Below, one piece after another: positions 25,653 through 39,344 of a DNA stretch of 64,000 nt. Position numbers and translations under genes: made by a program. The notes under the pieces are model-generated. The model was not told where the DNA came from. It did no database searches and saw nothing but the letters and a program-made list of their open reading frames with translations. Every line of letters starts with the position of its first letter. Positions within the stretch are counted from its first letter, which is position 1. Source of the stretch: Hymenobacter setariae (GTDB lineage Bacteria > Bacteroidota > Bacteroidia > Cytophagales > Hymenobacteraceae); contig NZ_VMRJ01000001.1 of assembly GCF_007713685.1 (NCBI RefSeq), positions 1,532,129 to 1,596,128 on the forward strand, given 5' to 3'.

Positions 25653-26729
25653 CTAGGCTACCTCGGGCTGGATAACAGTGTAGCGGAAAGGGCCACCGTG
25701 AGTGGCCGCATGCGCTACCGCCTCATTGGCTTGGTCAAGCGAGAAGCTACTGACCTCCAACCCATCGAGCGGCAGCAGACCGGCACGGATGAGGGCCATG
25801 AGCTTGGCAGGGGCATCGCGGGGGCACATGTACTGGCCCTTCACGGTGATGCTGTTGCGCATGAGATGCGCGTAGTTCAGCGTCAGGCCTACCCGCAGCC
25901 CACCCATGAGTATCACTGTGCCGTTGGCGCGCACGGTGCGGGCCGCCGCTTCTACCGGGGCGGCGCTTGGCAAGGGTGGCAGAATGTCAAGCACCAAGTC
26001 GATGGGGCCGGGAGCAGCCTGGCGCATACGCTGCTCGTCGGCGTCCTGGTCGCCGGTGAGCGTGACGGGCACCACGCGGGGGCCGAAGCGGCGCACTAGG
26101 TCGGCCAGCACGGCCTCGTTGCGGCCGGGCGCTACTACGCAGGCGGCGCCCATAGCCAGGGCCACCGCCACGCCCGAGCTGCCAAAGTGTCCCGTAGCCC
26201 CGCTGATGAGTACGGTTTGGCCGGCTTGCAGATTGCCTGCCAAGAGGCCACCGTAGGGCACCAGCATCGTGAACATGGACGCTAGGTGGCCGGCTTCGGC
26301 GGCATCGAGAGGGCCTAGGGGCACGACGCTTTCGAGGGGCACCAGCACCTGCTCAGCGAAGGCGCCGTGGCGGAAGTGCGCTTGTAGGCGCTGGGCGCCG
26401 GGCGAGGGCGCAATCCAGCCTTGCAGCATAATGTCGGGGGTAGTGGCTTCGTCGCGGGCGCGCACGGCGGGGTCGCAGAGGACCCAGTCGCCGGGCTTGA
26501 GTCGGGTAGCGTCGGGACCTACGGCGCGCACCCGGCCAATGGCCCCTACCCCAATGGCCAGCGGCAGCAGCAGCGGATACTGCCGGGCCCCGCTCAGCAC
26601 CTCGTTGGTGTAGGAAAGCACCGGCGCGGCCACTACGTCCACGACGGCCTCGCCCGCGCCGGGCTGCGGGTCAGGTAGTTCTTCGATAACCAGCGGCGTA
26701 TTAAACACCCGTAAAACAGCAGCTTTCAT
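25653..26729 (-). CDS. Zinc-independent MDR alcohol dehydrogenase / quinone-oxidoreductase-like protein
   Basis: 358 residues of the medium-chain dehydrogenase/reductase fold: GroES-like domain at 1-150, Rossmann domain with SGATGHFGSSGVAVALAMGA (A-x-G-x-x-G pattern) near 180-199. Cys/His ligands of the catalytic and structural zinc are not evident, so it is probably an NADPH-dependent reductase. The substrate is unknown. A Crp/Fnr regulator lies directly upstream on the same strand. Confidence 0.85.
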   Translation of the reverse strand: MKAAVLRVFNTPLVIEELPDPQPGAGEAVVDVVAAPVLSYTNEVLSGARQYPLLLPLAIGVGAIGRVRAVGPDATRLKPGDWVLCDPAVRARDEATTPDIMLQGWIAPSPGAQRLQAHFRHGAFAEQVLVPLESVVPLGPLDAAEAGHLASMFTMLVPYGGLLAGNLQAGQTVLISGATGHFGSSGVAVALAMGAACVVAPGRNEAVLADLVRRFGPRVVPVTLTGDQDADEQRMRQAAPGPIDLVLDILPPLPSAAPVEAAARTVRANGTVILMGGLRVGLTLNYAHLMRNSITVKGQYMCPRDAPAKLMALIRAGLLPLDGLEVSSFSLDQANEAVAHAATHGGPFRYTVIQPEVA

Positions 26730-26814
26730 AAGACAGCTTCTCTTATTTGATGGGCTGCAAAAGTGCCGGGCGGGTGCGTTACCAAATGGTAAGAAATTGT
26801 TCTGGCGGGGCGCC

Positions 26815-27387
26815 TCACACCTCCGCTCGGCGCAGGCGGCTCAGCGACTGCGGCGTGATGCCCAGGTACGAGGCAATCATGCGTTGGGGCACGCGCCGAG
26901 CCACTTCGGGCTGCCGCGCCAGCAGGGTGTGGTAGCGGGCGGTAGCATCCTGGCCTAGGTAGGCGCGCTGCATGGTCAGCTTCTCAAGCAGCTCGTACCG
27001 GATGAGCTGCTGCAACACCTCGGGCAGGTAGGGCAGCTGCTGATTGAGCGCTGCCAGCTGGGCGTGGCTAATGGCCAGCACCTGCGCCGGACACGCCGCC
27101 TGGATGCGCACGCGGCTAGGCACCCGCTGCTCGAAGCTGGTAAGCAGCGTGCACAGCTGGCCTTCGCTGCGAAACGCGTGCGTCACCTCCGGCCCTAGCC
27201 CCGACTGGTCGACCAGCCGCAGCACGCCCTGCTCCACAAAAAATAGCTCTTCGCACACGGCATTGGGCGCCGTCAGATATTCGCCCTCGGCTACCTCGCG
27301 GCGATGCCAAGCCGCTAGCAGCGTAGCGTGGTCGGCGGGCGGGATGGCGCCGTAGGGTTGCAGGCAGGCGAGCAGCGAAGCAGGCAT
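26815..27387 (-). CDS. Crp/Fnr family transcriptional regulator
   Basis: 190 residues: cyclic-nucleotide-binding-like beta-roll at about 15-110 (EGEYLTAPNAVCEELFFVEQGVLRLV), then a helix and a C-terminal winged-helix with MIASYLGITPQSLSRLRR as recognition segment. This short form is common in Bacteroidota and usually controls the neighbouring gene; here that is the MDR dehydrogenase 85 nt downstream. No iron-sulfur cysteines are arranged as in FNR. Confidence 0.9.
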   Translation of the reverse strand: MPASLLACLQPYGAIPPADHATLLAAWHRREVAEGEYLTAPNAVCEELFFVEQGVLRLVDQSGLGPEVTHAFRSEGQLCTLLTSFEQRVPSRVRIQAACPAQVLAISHAQLAALNQQLPYLPEVLQQLIRYELLEKLTMQRAYLGQDATARYHTLLARQPEVARRVPQRMIASYLGITPQSLSRLRRAEV

Positions 27388-27511
27388 AGGAGTGAACTAC
27401 ACAAAGGCAGCTAACATACGCAAGCTGCCCCCTAGAGGCCGCGCCAGCCGCCGCGCTGGCATTGGTGGTATCTGGCTCGCCGCCTACATTAGCACTTTCT
27501 AGCCCCTTGCT

Positions 27512-28237
27512 ATGCATTTAAGCCCCAAAGACCTCGACAAGCTCGTGCTGCACCAAGCCGGCGTAGTGGCCCAGAAGCGCTACGCCCGCGGCCTGCGCCT
27601 CAACTACCCCGAGGCCGCCGCTCTGCTCGCCACCCAGCTGCTGGAGTTTATCCGCGACGGCGAATCGGTGGCCACGCTCATGGATAAGGGCAAACAGCTC
27701 CTAGGGTTCGCCGACGTGCTTGATGGAGTGGCCGAGCTGCTGCACGAGGTGCAGGTCGAAGGCACCTTCCCCGACGGCACCAAGCTCGTGACCGTGCACC
27801 AGCCCATTTGCCGCGAGCACGGCGCGCCCGAACTGGCCCTCTACGGCAGCGGCCTCGTGCGGCAGCCGGCAACTTCGGCGCCCGCCCCGCCCGCCGTCGT
27901 GCCCGGCGAGTACCTGCTGGCCGAGGGCGACATCATTCTCAACGATAACCGCGAAGTGATTGAGCTAGAAGTGCTCAACCGGGGCGACCGGCCGGTGCAG
28001 GTGGGCTCGCACTACCCCTTCTTCGAAACCAACCCCGGCCTGGACTTCGACCGGGCGGCGGCCTTTGGCTTCCGGCTCAACATCCCGGCCGGCACGGCGG
28101 TGCGTTTTGAGCCGGGTGAGCGCAAGCGCGTGCAGCTAGTAGCCCTAGCTGGCGAGCGCCGCGTGTACGGCGGCAACGGCTGGATTGATGGCCCGCTTGA
28201 TGAAGCCGGCAAACAGCAGGCGCGGGGGAAGCTCTAA
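27512..28237 (+). CDS. ureAB: Urease gamma-beta fusion subunit (UreA-UreB)
   Basis: Structural part of nickel urease, which hydrolyses urea to ammonia and CO2. 241 residues: gamma domain at 1-105 ([37 protein letters not shown]), a Pro/Ala-rich linker at about 115-130, and beta domain at 130-241 ([49 protein letters not shown]). Such fusions are known from Helicobacter. The usual HYHFFE of the beta chain reads HYPFFE. ureC follows 1.2 kb later, after a two-gene insertion of lower GC. Confidence 0.96.
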   Translation: MHLSPKDLDKLVLHQAGVVAQKRYARGLRLNYPEAAALLATQLLEFIRDGESVATLMDKGKQLLGFADVLDGVAELLHEVQVEGTFPDGTKLVTVHQPICREHGAPELALYGSGLVRQPATSAPAPPAVVPGEYLLAEGDIILNDNREVIELEVLNRGDRPVQVGSHYPFFETNPGLDFDRAAAFGFRLNIPAGTAVRFEPGERKRVQLVALAGERRVYGGNGWIDGPLDEAGKQQARGKL

Positions 28238-28253
28238 ACTAAAGATTTATTCT

Positions 28254-28832
28254 ATGGAAGCGAGCACCGCAGTTGCGTTTGTAATCACAATAATATGCCT
28301 TGTGCTTTACTACTTTAAGAATAAAGAATTAGCGGTCCAAAAGGCCAAAGAAGAGTCTTTCAGAAAAGAAATAGAAGCTATCCAAACTAAACTCAATGAT
28401 GCATATCAAACCATACCAAAACTTGCAAATCAGCAATTTGAGGAGTTTAGAAGAAATGAGCTTGATATTCTACAAGTCACTTTAGCTGAATCAGCAAAAA
28501 AGTCTGCGCTCGCTGAACTAGAAACGTGGAAGATTCAGAATGAGGCATTTTACAGACAGGATGCAATCAACCGAAGTCAAGCTGTGATTTTAGGTAAAGT
28601 CACGGAACATCTTGTTCCTTTTCAAAACGGCTTCCCGTTCAATCCCAAAGAGGCTAGGTTTATTGGCAGCCCAATTGATATAATAGTATTTGACGGGATT
28701 GATAATGAAGACATCGTAGACATTTACATACTAGAAATAAAAACAGGCAATTCATCATTAAACAAACGTCAGCGATTAATACGTGATGCTGTCCTTAATA
28801 AAAGAGTGCACTGGCGTGAGCTAAACGTTTGA
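28254..28832 (+). CDS. Membrane-anchored PD-(D/E)XK endonuclease-like protein (Holliday junction resolvase-related, PF10107 type)
   Basis: 192 residues from ATG 28254. Residues 6-21 form one membrane helix, 25-95 a charged coiled coil, and 115-190 a nuclease-like domain: ARFIGSPIDIIVFDG (Asp142) and YILEIKTG (Glu161-x-Lys163), the D...E-x-K core, then KRQRLIRDAV. This architecture matches the predicted endonucleases related to archaeal Holliday junction resolvases. The stretch 28,240-29,420 is much richer in A+T than the urease genes on both sides, so the gene was probably inserted into the urease operon. Role unknown; DNA repair or defence are possibilities. The next gene may be its partner. 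Confidence 0.75.
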   Translation: MEASTAVAFVITIICLVLYYFKNKELAVQKAKEESFRKEIEAIQTKLNDAYQTIPKLANQQFEEFRRNELDILQVTLAESAKKSALAELETWKIQNEAFYRQDAINRSQAVILGKVTEHLVPFQNGFPFNPKEARFIGSPIDIIVFDGIDNEDIVDIYILEIKTGNSSLNKRQRLIRDAVLNKRVHWRELNV

Positions 28833-28860
28833 ATTAGGTAAAGCAGGTTTTAGAAGAATT

Positions 28861-29415
28861 ATGGATTCTTATTTTATACTCTGGCCTAACGACTGGTGCA
28901 AAAGCCTAGCCCAAGCAAACGACTACGGGCCGTTACAGGTGATTTATGGTGGCTCTCATACCTCTGTGCCATCCCTAGGTAAGATTAAAAGCGGGGATAT
29001 TATTTATCCCGTTTCCATCAAAAACGGGCAGCTGTTTGTTATCGGCAGCATGCAGGTTGAGCGCATTATAGATGCAACTATTTACCTGACGAAGCAGGCT
29101 ATTAATAGGATTGATAATGACTTGTGGGACACTACCGCACCAAGGCTGATTAAGGAGCGACCAGACCTAGGGCATAGAATTCCAAGAAGCTGCGTCGACA
29201 CTGCTGCTACGGGCAGTGGCACAGGTCTCAGGTTTGATTTTCAAGTACCAACTGAGGCAATTGACGAACTACGATTTGGTCCAAAAGCAGAACAGGAAAA
29301 AGGGCTTTCGCGTGACAAAGCCGGTAGGCTTTCACATGTTTCCCTACAGGGTCATTTCCGCAGGTTAAGTACCGACTCTGCTGCTCTTATCGCTGAGTTA
29401 ATGCAAACTTTCTAA
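28861..29415 (+). CDS. Unrecognised protein with PUA/EVE-like N-terminal pattern
   Basis: 184 residues. I do not firmly recognise it. The first 75 residues ([11 protein letters not shown]..., [29 protein letters not shown]) follow the pattern of PUA-like barrels such as EVE or ASCH domains: a G-D-x-I-x-P-V turn followed by a G-x-M/V-x-V-E-x-I strand. These often bind modified nucleotides or RNA. The remainder is polar and of unknown fold. It lies 28 nt after the endonuclease-like gene and 20 nt before ureC, shares the lower GC content, and forms a two-gene cassette with the former. Alternative: a unique lineage protein. Confidence 0.55.
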   Translation: MDSYFILWPNDWCKSLAQANDYGPLQVIYGGSHTSVPSLGKIKSGDIIYPVSIKNGQLFVIGSMQVERIIDATIYLTKQAINRIDNDLWDTTAPRLIKERPDLGHRIPRSCVDTAATGSGTGLRFDFQVPTEAIDELRFGPKAEQEKGLSRDKAGRLSHVSLQGHFRRLSTDSAALIAELMQTF

Positions 29416-29435
29416 GTTTTTACACCACACCTACC

Positions 29436-31154
29436 ATGTCCCTACCCCTTTCCCGGCAAGCGTATGCTGCTATGTATGGCCCGACCGTGGGCGACCGGGT
29501 GCGCCTCGGTGATACTGAGTTGCTAATTGAGGTCGAGCGCGACTACTGCGTGTACGGCGAGGAATGCAAGTTTGGTGGGGGCAAAACCCTGCGCGATGGC
29601 ATGGGGCAGGCGGCCGGCATCGGTCCGGCCGAGGCGCTCGACCTGCTGATTACCAACGCGCTGGTGCTCGACTACACGGGCATCTACAAGGCCGACGTGG
29701 GCATCAAGGGTGGGCGCATTGTGGGGCTGGGCAAGGCCGGCAATCCCCACATTATGCCGGGCGTGACGCCGGGCCTGGTGGTGGGCGTGACCACGGAGGT
29801 GGTGGCCGGCGAGGGGCACATCCTCACGGCGGGCGGCATCGACTGCCACATCCACTTCATTTGCCCCCAGCAGATAACGGAGGCGCTGGCCTCGGGCGTG
29901 ACCACAATGGTGGGCGGTGGAACTGGGCCGGCGGCGGGCACCACGGCCACCACCTGCACGCCAGGCGCGTTCTACATCGAGATGATGCTCAAGGCTACTG
30001 ATGCCTTTCCGATGAACTTCGGCTTCTTGGGCAAGGGCAACACCTCGCGGCCCGAGGGGCTAGCCGAGCAGCTAGAGGCCGGAGCGCTGGGCTTCAAGCT
30101 GCACGAGGACTGGGGCACCACGCCGGCCGCCATCGACCAGTGCCTAGGGGTAGCCGAGCAATACGACGTGCAGGTGTGCATCCACACCGATACGCTGAAC
30201 GAGAGTGGCTTCGTCGAAAACTCGGTAGCAGCGTTCAAGGGGCGTACCATCCACTCGTACCACACGGAGGGCGCGGGCGGCGGGCACGCGCCCGACATCA
30301 TCAAGATTTGCGGCGAGTCCAACGTCATTCCGTCGAGTACCAACCCCACGCGGCCCTACACGGTGAACACCATTGACGAGCACCTCGATATGCTGCTCGT
30401 GTGCCACCACCTCGACAAGAACATCCCCGAGGACGTGGCCTTTGCCGAGAGCCGCATTCGCCCCGAAACCATCGCCGCCGAAGATATTCTGCACGATATG
30501 GGCGCGCTGAGCATCATCAGCTCCGACTCGCAGGCCATGGGCCGGGTGGGCGAGGTCATCACCCGCACCTGGCAAACGGCCCATAAGATGCGCCAGCAAC
30601 GCGGCCCCCTACCCGAAGATGCCGTCGCCCAACGCCCCAACGACAACTTTCGCGCCCGCCGCTACGTGGCCAAGTACACTATCAACCCTGCCCGCGCCCA
30701 CGGTATGGCCCATGAAATCGGCTCGGTCGAAGTCGGCAAGCTAGCCGATTTGGTGCTCTGGAAACCGGCCCTGTTCGGCTCGCGGCCCGAAATGATACTC
30801 AAGGGCGGCGTTATCGCGCAGGCCCAAATGGGCGACCCGAACGCTTCCATTCCTACGCCGCAGCCGTCGTTTTCGCGGCCCATGTTCGGGGCATATGGCA
30901 AGGCTACGGGGCCATGCTCAGTGGCCTTTGTATCAAGTGCTTCGATGGAGACGGTGGCGGGGTACGGCCTGAGCAAGCGCGTGCTAGCCGTGCAAGGCTG
31001 CCGCACTGTGGGCAAGAAAGACATGGCGCTGAATGACTACCTACCTAACATCGAGGTGGACCCGGAAACGTACCGCGTGCTGGTCGATGGCGTACACCTG
31101 ACGTGCGAGCCGGCGCAGACGCTGCCGCTGGCGCAGCTGTATAATCTGTTTTAG
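29436..31154 (+). CDS. ureC: Urease subunit alpha
   Basis: Catalytic subunit with two Ni2+ ions. 572 residues: [22 protein letters not shown] at the N-terminus, the first nickel His pair in [11 protein letters not shown], the Lys221 to be carbamylated in [27 protein letters not shown], the flap region [21 protein letters not shown] and [12 protein letters not shown]. All key residues are present, so the enzyme should be active once matured. Accessory genes ureF and ureG follow beyond an antiporter gene; ureD is at 45.4 kb; no ureE is seen in the window. Confidence 0.98.
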   Translation: MSLPLSRQAYAAMYGPTVGDRVRLGDTELLIEVERDYCVYGEECKFGGGKTLRDGMGQAAGIGPAEALDLLITNALVLDYTGIYKADVGIKGGRIVGLGKAGNPHIMPGVTPGLVVGVTTEVVAGEGHILTAGGIDCHIHFICPQQITEALASGVTTMVGGGTGPAAGTTATTCTPGAFYIEMMLKATDAFPMNFGFLGKGNTSRPEGLAEQLEAGALGFKLHEDWGTTPAAIDQCLGVAEQYDVQVCIHTDTLNESGFVENSVAAFKGRTIHSYHTEGAGGGHAPDIIKICGESNVIPSSTNPTRPYTVNTIDEHLDMLLVCHHLDKNIPEDVAFAESRIRPETIAAEDILHDMGALSIISSDSQAMGRVGEVITRTWQTAHKMRQQRGPLPEDAVAQRPNDNFRARRYVAKYTINPARAHGMAHEIGSVEVGKLADLVLWKPALFGSRPEMILKGGVIAQAQMGDPNASIPTPQPSFSRPMFGAYGKATGPCSVAFVSSASMETVAGYGLSKRVLAVQGCRTVGKKDMALNDYLPNIEVDPETYRVLVDGVHLTCEPAQTLPLAQLYNLF

Positions 31155-31162
31155 CGTTTGAC

Positions 31163-31206
31163 CTCACCCTTGGTCTCCTCTCCCCAAGATGAAGGGGCCG
31201 GGGGTG
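31163..31206. repeat. GC-rich inverted repeat between convergent ureC and antiporter
   Basis: TCACCC...CTCTCCCC and GGGGCC...GGGTGA form an imperfect hairpin between the two convergent stop codons. It resembles a short form of the GC-rich element at 47210-47383 and may act as a bidirectional terminator. Confidence 0.4.
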
Positions 31207-31209
31207 ATG

Positions 31210-32802
31210 TTACTCTTTCGGCAGGGTCGATGCCGCTAGTTCCTCCTTCAAATCCAGTTCGTTTTCAAGCTGGTGAATTACCTCTTCGTCGTACTCGCTA
31301 TGCTGGCGCAGGTGCATCAACCGCTGGCGCTGGGCACCTAGCAGCTCTAGCAGCACGGCATTGTAGGCGGCTACTATTTCGTGGCTGGCGGGCGAGTTGT
31401 CGGGGTGGGCGGTTAGCTCATAGTGGTGCTGAAGCAGGTCGAGCAGCTTGTTAGGATGGGTTTGCGCGTCGTAGTGCTGGGTTAGTTCGGCGAGCGATTC
31501 GCGGGCCAGCAGCTGGCGAAGCACTTGGTGTTGCTCGTGTGCCGGGCGCAGTTGGTCGCGGTCTTCCACGCCGCCCAGCCAGCGAATGAGCAGCGGTAGC
31601 GTTAGGCCCTGGCCCACGAGGGTCACTAGAATGACTACGAACGTGATAAAAATGAGCAAATTGCGGAGCGGAAAAGGCTGACCGCCCGCCCCCAGCAACG
31701 GGATAGCCAGTGCTGCCGCCAGCGACACCACTCCGCGCATACCCGCGTAGCCGGCCACCAGCGGCCCACGCCAGCCCGGATGGTCGTCGGCCACCGTGAT
31801 AAACCTCCCCATAAATGTGCTGAATGGCGAGCCTAACAGTGTTAGTATCAGCCGCACTACTATCACCACGGCGCTGATGAGCAGGCCATAGCCCACTGCC
31901 TGCAAGCGCGAAGTGCCATCGAGGCCAGCCACTACTTCGGGCAGCTCCAGGCCAATGAGCATGAACACGGCCCCATTGAAAACGAAGCCTAGGGTGCTCC
32001 AGGTGCTGTAGGCCTGCTGCCGGGCAGTGGCCGAGAAAACCGTATGGCTATGGTAGGATAGAAAGAGGCCGCCCGTCACCACTGCCAGCACGCCCGAGCC
32101 GTGGGCCGCCTCGGCCAGCAAGTAGAGGCTGTAAGGGGCAATGAGGGTGAGCACGGTGGTGAGGTTGGCCGTAGGGCAAATCCAGCGATGAATAACGTAG
32201 AAGCCCATTGCAACCAGCAGCCCCACGGCCACGCCTACTACCGTCATGAGCAGTAGCCCACCCGCCGCCTGGTGCCATACAAACCCACCCGACACTACTG
32301 CGGCAGCCGCAAACCGAATGACGATAAGCCCACTAGCGTCGTTTACCAGGCTCTCGCCTTCCAGAATGGCCAGGAGCCGCCGGGGTAGGCCCATTCCCTT
32401 CATGACGCTGGTAGCCGCTACTGCATCGGGCGGCGACACAATGCCCCCTAGCAAAAAGCCCAGCGCCAGGGTGCAGCCCGGAATGAATGCGTGCGCCACC
32501 CAGGCCACACTAGCCGCCGTGAGCAACACCATCCCAAACGCAAAGAATAGAATGATTCGCCGCCAGCGCCAAAAGTCCTTCCAAGAGGTAAACCAGGCTG
32601 CTTCGTAGAGCAAAGGAGGCAGAAAAATCAGGAAAATGATATCGGGGCTGATGCGAACGATAGGCAAGCCCGGCACTAAACTGAGCGCTAGGCCACCCAG
32701 CACCAGCAAAATAGGATAGGCTATTCGCAGGCGGCGGCTCAGCCCTACCAGCAGGCAGATAACCAGTGCCAGGCCCAAACAAAGTAGTATGTTGTCGTGC
32801 AT
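31210..32802 (-). CDS. CPA1 family Na+(K+)/H+ antiporter
   Basis: 530 residues from ATG 32802 (MHDNILLCLGLALVICLLVGL); the frame is open slightly upstream. About 12 membrane helices; the ion-binding region GGIVSPPDAVAATSVM (with the conserved Asp) and GESLVNDASGLIVIRFA (N-D pair) identify the CPA1/NhaP type. A soluble, charged C-terminal tail of about 130 residues (DQLRPAHEQHQVLRQLLARESLAELTQHY and on) may be regulatory. It lies between ureC and ureF on the opposite strand, splitting the urease cluster. A role in pH balance during ammonia production is speculative. Confidence 0.92.
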   Translation of the reverse strand: MHDNILLCLGLALVICLLVGLSRRLRIAYPILLVLGGLALSLVPGLPIVRISPDIIFLIFLPPLLYEAAWFTSWKDFWRWRRIILFFAFGMVLLTAASVAWVAHAFIPGCTLALGFLLGGIVSPPDAVAATSVMKGMGLPRRLLAILEGESLVNDASGLIVIRFAAAAVVSGGFVWHQAAGGLLLMTVVGVAVGLLVAMGFYVIHRWICPTANLTTVLTLIAPYSLYLLAEAAHGSGVLAVVTGGLFLSYHSHTVFSATARQQAYSTWSTLGFVFNGAVFMLIGLELPEVVAGLDGTSRLQAVGYGLLISAVVIVVRLILTLLGSPFSTFMGRFITVADDHPGWRGPLVAGYAGMRGVVSLAAALAIPLLGAGGQPFPLRNLLIFITFVVILVTLVGQGLTLPLLIRWLGGVEDRDQLRPAHEQHQVLRQLLARESLAELTQHYDAQTHPNKLLDLLQHHYELTAHPDNSPASHEIVAAYNAVLLELLGAQRQRLMHLRQHSEYDEEVIHQLENELDLKEELAASTLPKE

Positions 32803-32928
32803 AAAGTCAAGAGAATAGCTAGTCTGACGTGTCGAAAGTAGGCAGGAATAGCGTGTACCAGGAACACTCCGAGGCTGCACGCTGCTAGCAACCTAGGCGA
32901 TGTAGCTTGCGGCTTCAAGCCCCTCCGC

Positions 32929-33594
32929 ATGTCTCAGCTCGCCCGCCTGCTCCACCTCGCCGATTCGGCCTTGCCCACGGGCTCGTTTGCCTACTCCTAC
33001 GGGCTAGAAAGCAGTCTCACCTTTGGCCTGCTGCGCACCGAAACCGAATTTCGAGCCTACCTCTATTCATTTATCCAACAAGCGGTTAGCTTTGAGCTAC
33101 CTTTCCTAACCTCGGCGGCAGCCCCTGACGCTAACCTAGAGGTACTCTTGCTAGAGTACGATGCCCAACTGCTTACGCCCGCCTTACACCGCGCCAGCAT
33201 CACGCAGGGCAAAAACTGGCTGAAGCTGCTGGCCACTTTTTACCCCGAAGCGGCCCTAGGTGAGCTGAGCAGCGAGTTGGCGCAGCAAGCGCTGCCCGCG
33301 CACTTTGTACCGCTATATGGCCTGAGCCTGGGGCATGTGGGCTTCGCAACCGCTGATATTCAGCACACCTACTTGCACCTGGCCCTGCGCGACCAACTGA
33401 GTGCCGCCATTCGCTTAGGCTTTATGGGACCGATGGCGGGGCACTTGTTACAACACGATTTTTACGGTGTTTTTGAAAATTTGCTAAGCACGGCCGATAT
33501 TCGGCCCTACACCGAGGCCACGCGCTGCACCGTGCTGCTCGATGTAGCCCAAATGCTGCACGACGACATTTACTCGCGGCTATTTCAGAATTGA
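32929..33594 (+). CDS. ureF: Urease accessory protein UreF
   Basis: Maturation factor forming the UreD-UreF-UreG complex that delivers Ni2+ and CO2 to urease. 221 residues: LLHLADSALPTGSFAYSYGLES (family signature), PLYGLSLGHVG and AIRLGFMGPMAGHLLQ. Start ATG 32929. ureG follows after 69 nt. Confidence 0.94.
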   Translation: MSQLARLLHLADSALPTGSFAYSYGLESSLTFGLLRTETEFRAYLYSFIQQAVSFELPFLTSAAAPDANLEVLLLEYDAQLLTPALHRASITQGKNWLKLLATFYPEAALGELSSELAQQALPAHFVPLYGLSLGHVGFATADIQHTYLHLALRDQLSAAIRLGFMGPMAGHLLQHDFYGVFENLLSTADIRPYTEATRCTVLLDVAQMLHDDIYSRLFQN

Positions 33595-33663
33595 GTTACG
33601 GTCGTCATGCAGCGCGCAGCAAAGCATGACAGACGTTTTAACTACGCATTCAACTACTTATCA

Positions 33664-34416
33664 ATGGCTTTCGTCGATAAACTTGCCTTGCTACTTCACG
33701 GCCACAGCCACGAGGCGCTGGAGTCGCCGGGCAGCTTTGCGGAGCGGGAGACGCGCCGGCTGCCGCCCCACCGCAACTTCCGGAAGCGGGCGTTCACGGT
33801 GGGCATTGGGGGGCCGGTAGGCACGGGCAAGACCGCGCTGCTCAAGGCCTTATGCGAGCGCCTGCGCGACGACTACCGCCTAGGGGTTGTTACGAACGAC
33901 ATTTTTACTCGCGAGGACGCCGAGTTTCTGATTCGCGAAAGTGCCCTCACCGCCGACCGCATCGTGGGCGTCGAAACCGGCGGCTGCCCGCACGCGGCCA
34001 TTCGCGAGGATATCTCGCTGAACATGGATGCGCTGGAAGGTCTTATGCAAAAGTTTGATAATCAAATTGACTACTTGTTTGTGGAAAGCGGCGGCGATAA
34101 CTTGGCCGCGCACTTCAGCCGCGAGCTGGTTGATTATTCCATTTATGTTATCGATGTATCGGGCGGCGACAAAATTCCACGCAAGGGTGGCCCAGGCATC
34201 ACACAGGCCGATTTGCTGGTCATTAATAAGATTGACCTGGCCGAAATCATTAAGGCTGACCTAGGAATAATGGAGCAAGATTCGCGAAGAATGCGCGGCG
34301 AAGGACCATTTATTTTTGCTAGAGCCACAGATGGCTTTAACTTAGGCGCAATTATCGACCACATTCACATGGCTAAAGTACAAGCATTAGCGGCCGTGCG
34401 CGAAGACCGACGATAG
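33664..34416 (+). CDS. ureG: Urease accessory GTPase UreG
   Basis: SIMIBI-class GTPase providing energy for nickel insertion. 250 residues from ATG 33664, chosen to give [23 protein letters not shown]-loop GGPVGTGKT at 49-57; metal-binding C-P-H in [21 protein letters not shown] and guanine-specifying NKIDL. About 40 residues longer at the N-terminus than typical 205-residue UreGs, with a small His-rich patch (HGHSH) that could hold nickel in the absence of UreE. A hairpin begins at the stop codon. Confidence 0.96.
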   Translation: MAFVDKLALLLHGHSHEALESPGSFAERETRRLPPHRNFRKRAFTVGIGGPVGTGKTALLKALCERLRDDYRLGVVTNDIFTREDAEFLIRESALTADRIVGVETGGCPHAAIREDISLNMDALEGLMQKFDNQIDYLFVESGGDNLAAHFSRELVDYSIYVIDVSGGDKIPRKGGPGITQADLLVINKIDLAEIIKADLGIMEQDSRRMRGEGPFIFARATDGFNLGAIIDHIHMAKVQALAAVREDRR

Positions 34417-34445
34417 GGGAAGACCGGCCTCCACCCGGCTTCCCC
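34416..34445 (+). terminator. Hairpin at ureG end, possible terminator
   Basis: GGGGAAG-A-CCGG and CCGG-CTTCCCC pair around CCTCCA, starting on the last base of the ureG stop codon. There is no T-run, so termination strength is uncertain. Confidence 0.45.
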
Positions 34446-34712
34446 ACGCCAGCCGGCTCGCCCACCCGCCTTCTCTAGCCCGCCTCCACTGCGGGCAATC
34501 GCCTCTGGCACGGTTACGGCCGCGCCTCCCCCACCCCTCCCCCACCCCCTTTCCCGAATGCCCGCTTTGGGCACTAGTCTGGCCCCACCCCTAGGGGCAC
34601 GGACTAGCGCCGCGAAGCTGTGGCTACCCACCAGCCACCACGCTAGGGCGCCGGGGTTGGCGGAAAGATCTGCGCGGACATTAGCTGTTTTGTAACTATC
34701 CCCTTTTTAAAT
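34446..34712. other. Intergenic region ureG-gltB, C-rich, no gene seen
   Basis: About 270 nt rich in C and CCC tracts on the plus strand, with a palindromic segment near 34575-34605 (CTAGTC...GGCCCC...GGGGC...GACTAG). No clear ORF or TAnnTTTG box is visible. Confidence 0.5.
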
Positions 34713-39218
<4,506 letters not shown>

Positions 39219-39249
39219 CATTCATTGACCGCCTCGCGGGCACCCTCAT

Positions 39250-39286
39250 CCCTAGGTTCTATAACCGGAACTAGGGATGAGGAGCA
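39250..39286. repeat. Inverted repeat between gltB and gltD
   Basis: CTCATCCCTAGGTTC (39247-39261) and GGAACTAGGGATGAG (39269-39283) form a near-perfect 15-bp stem around TATAACC. No T-run; possible RNA-processing or attenuation structure that lowers gltD expression relative to gltB. Confidence 0.55.
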
Positions 39287-39344
39287 CGCCGCCTGAGCCA
39301 GGCCTTTTTGAGTTTTTAATTGGGAAACAACTACTTCATTTATA

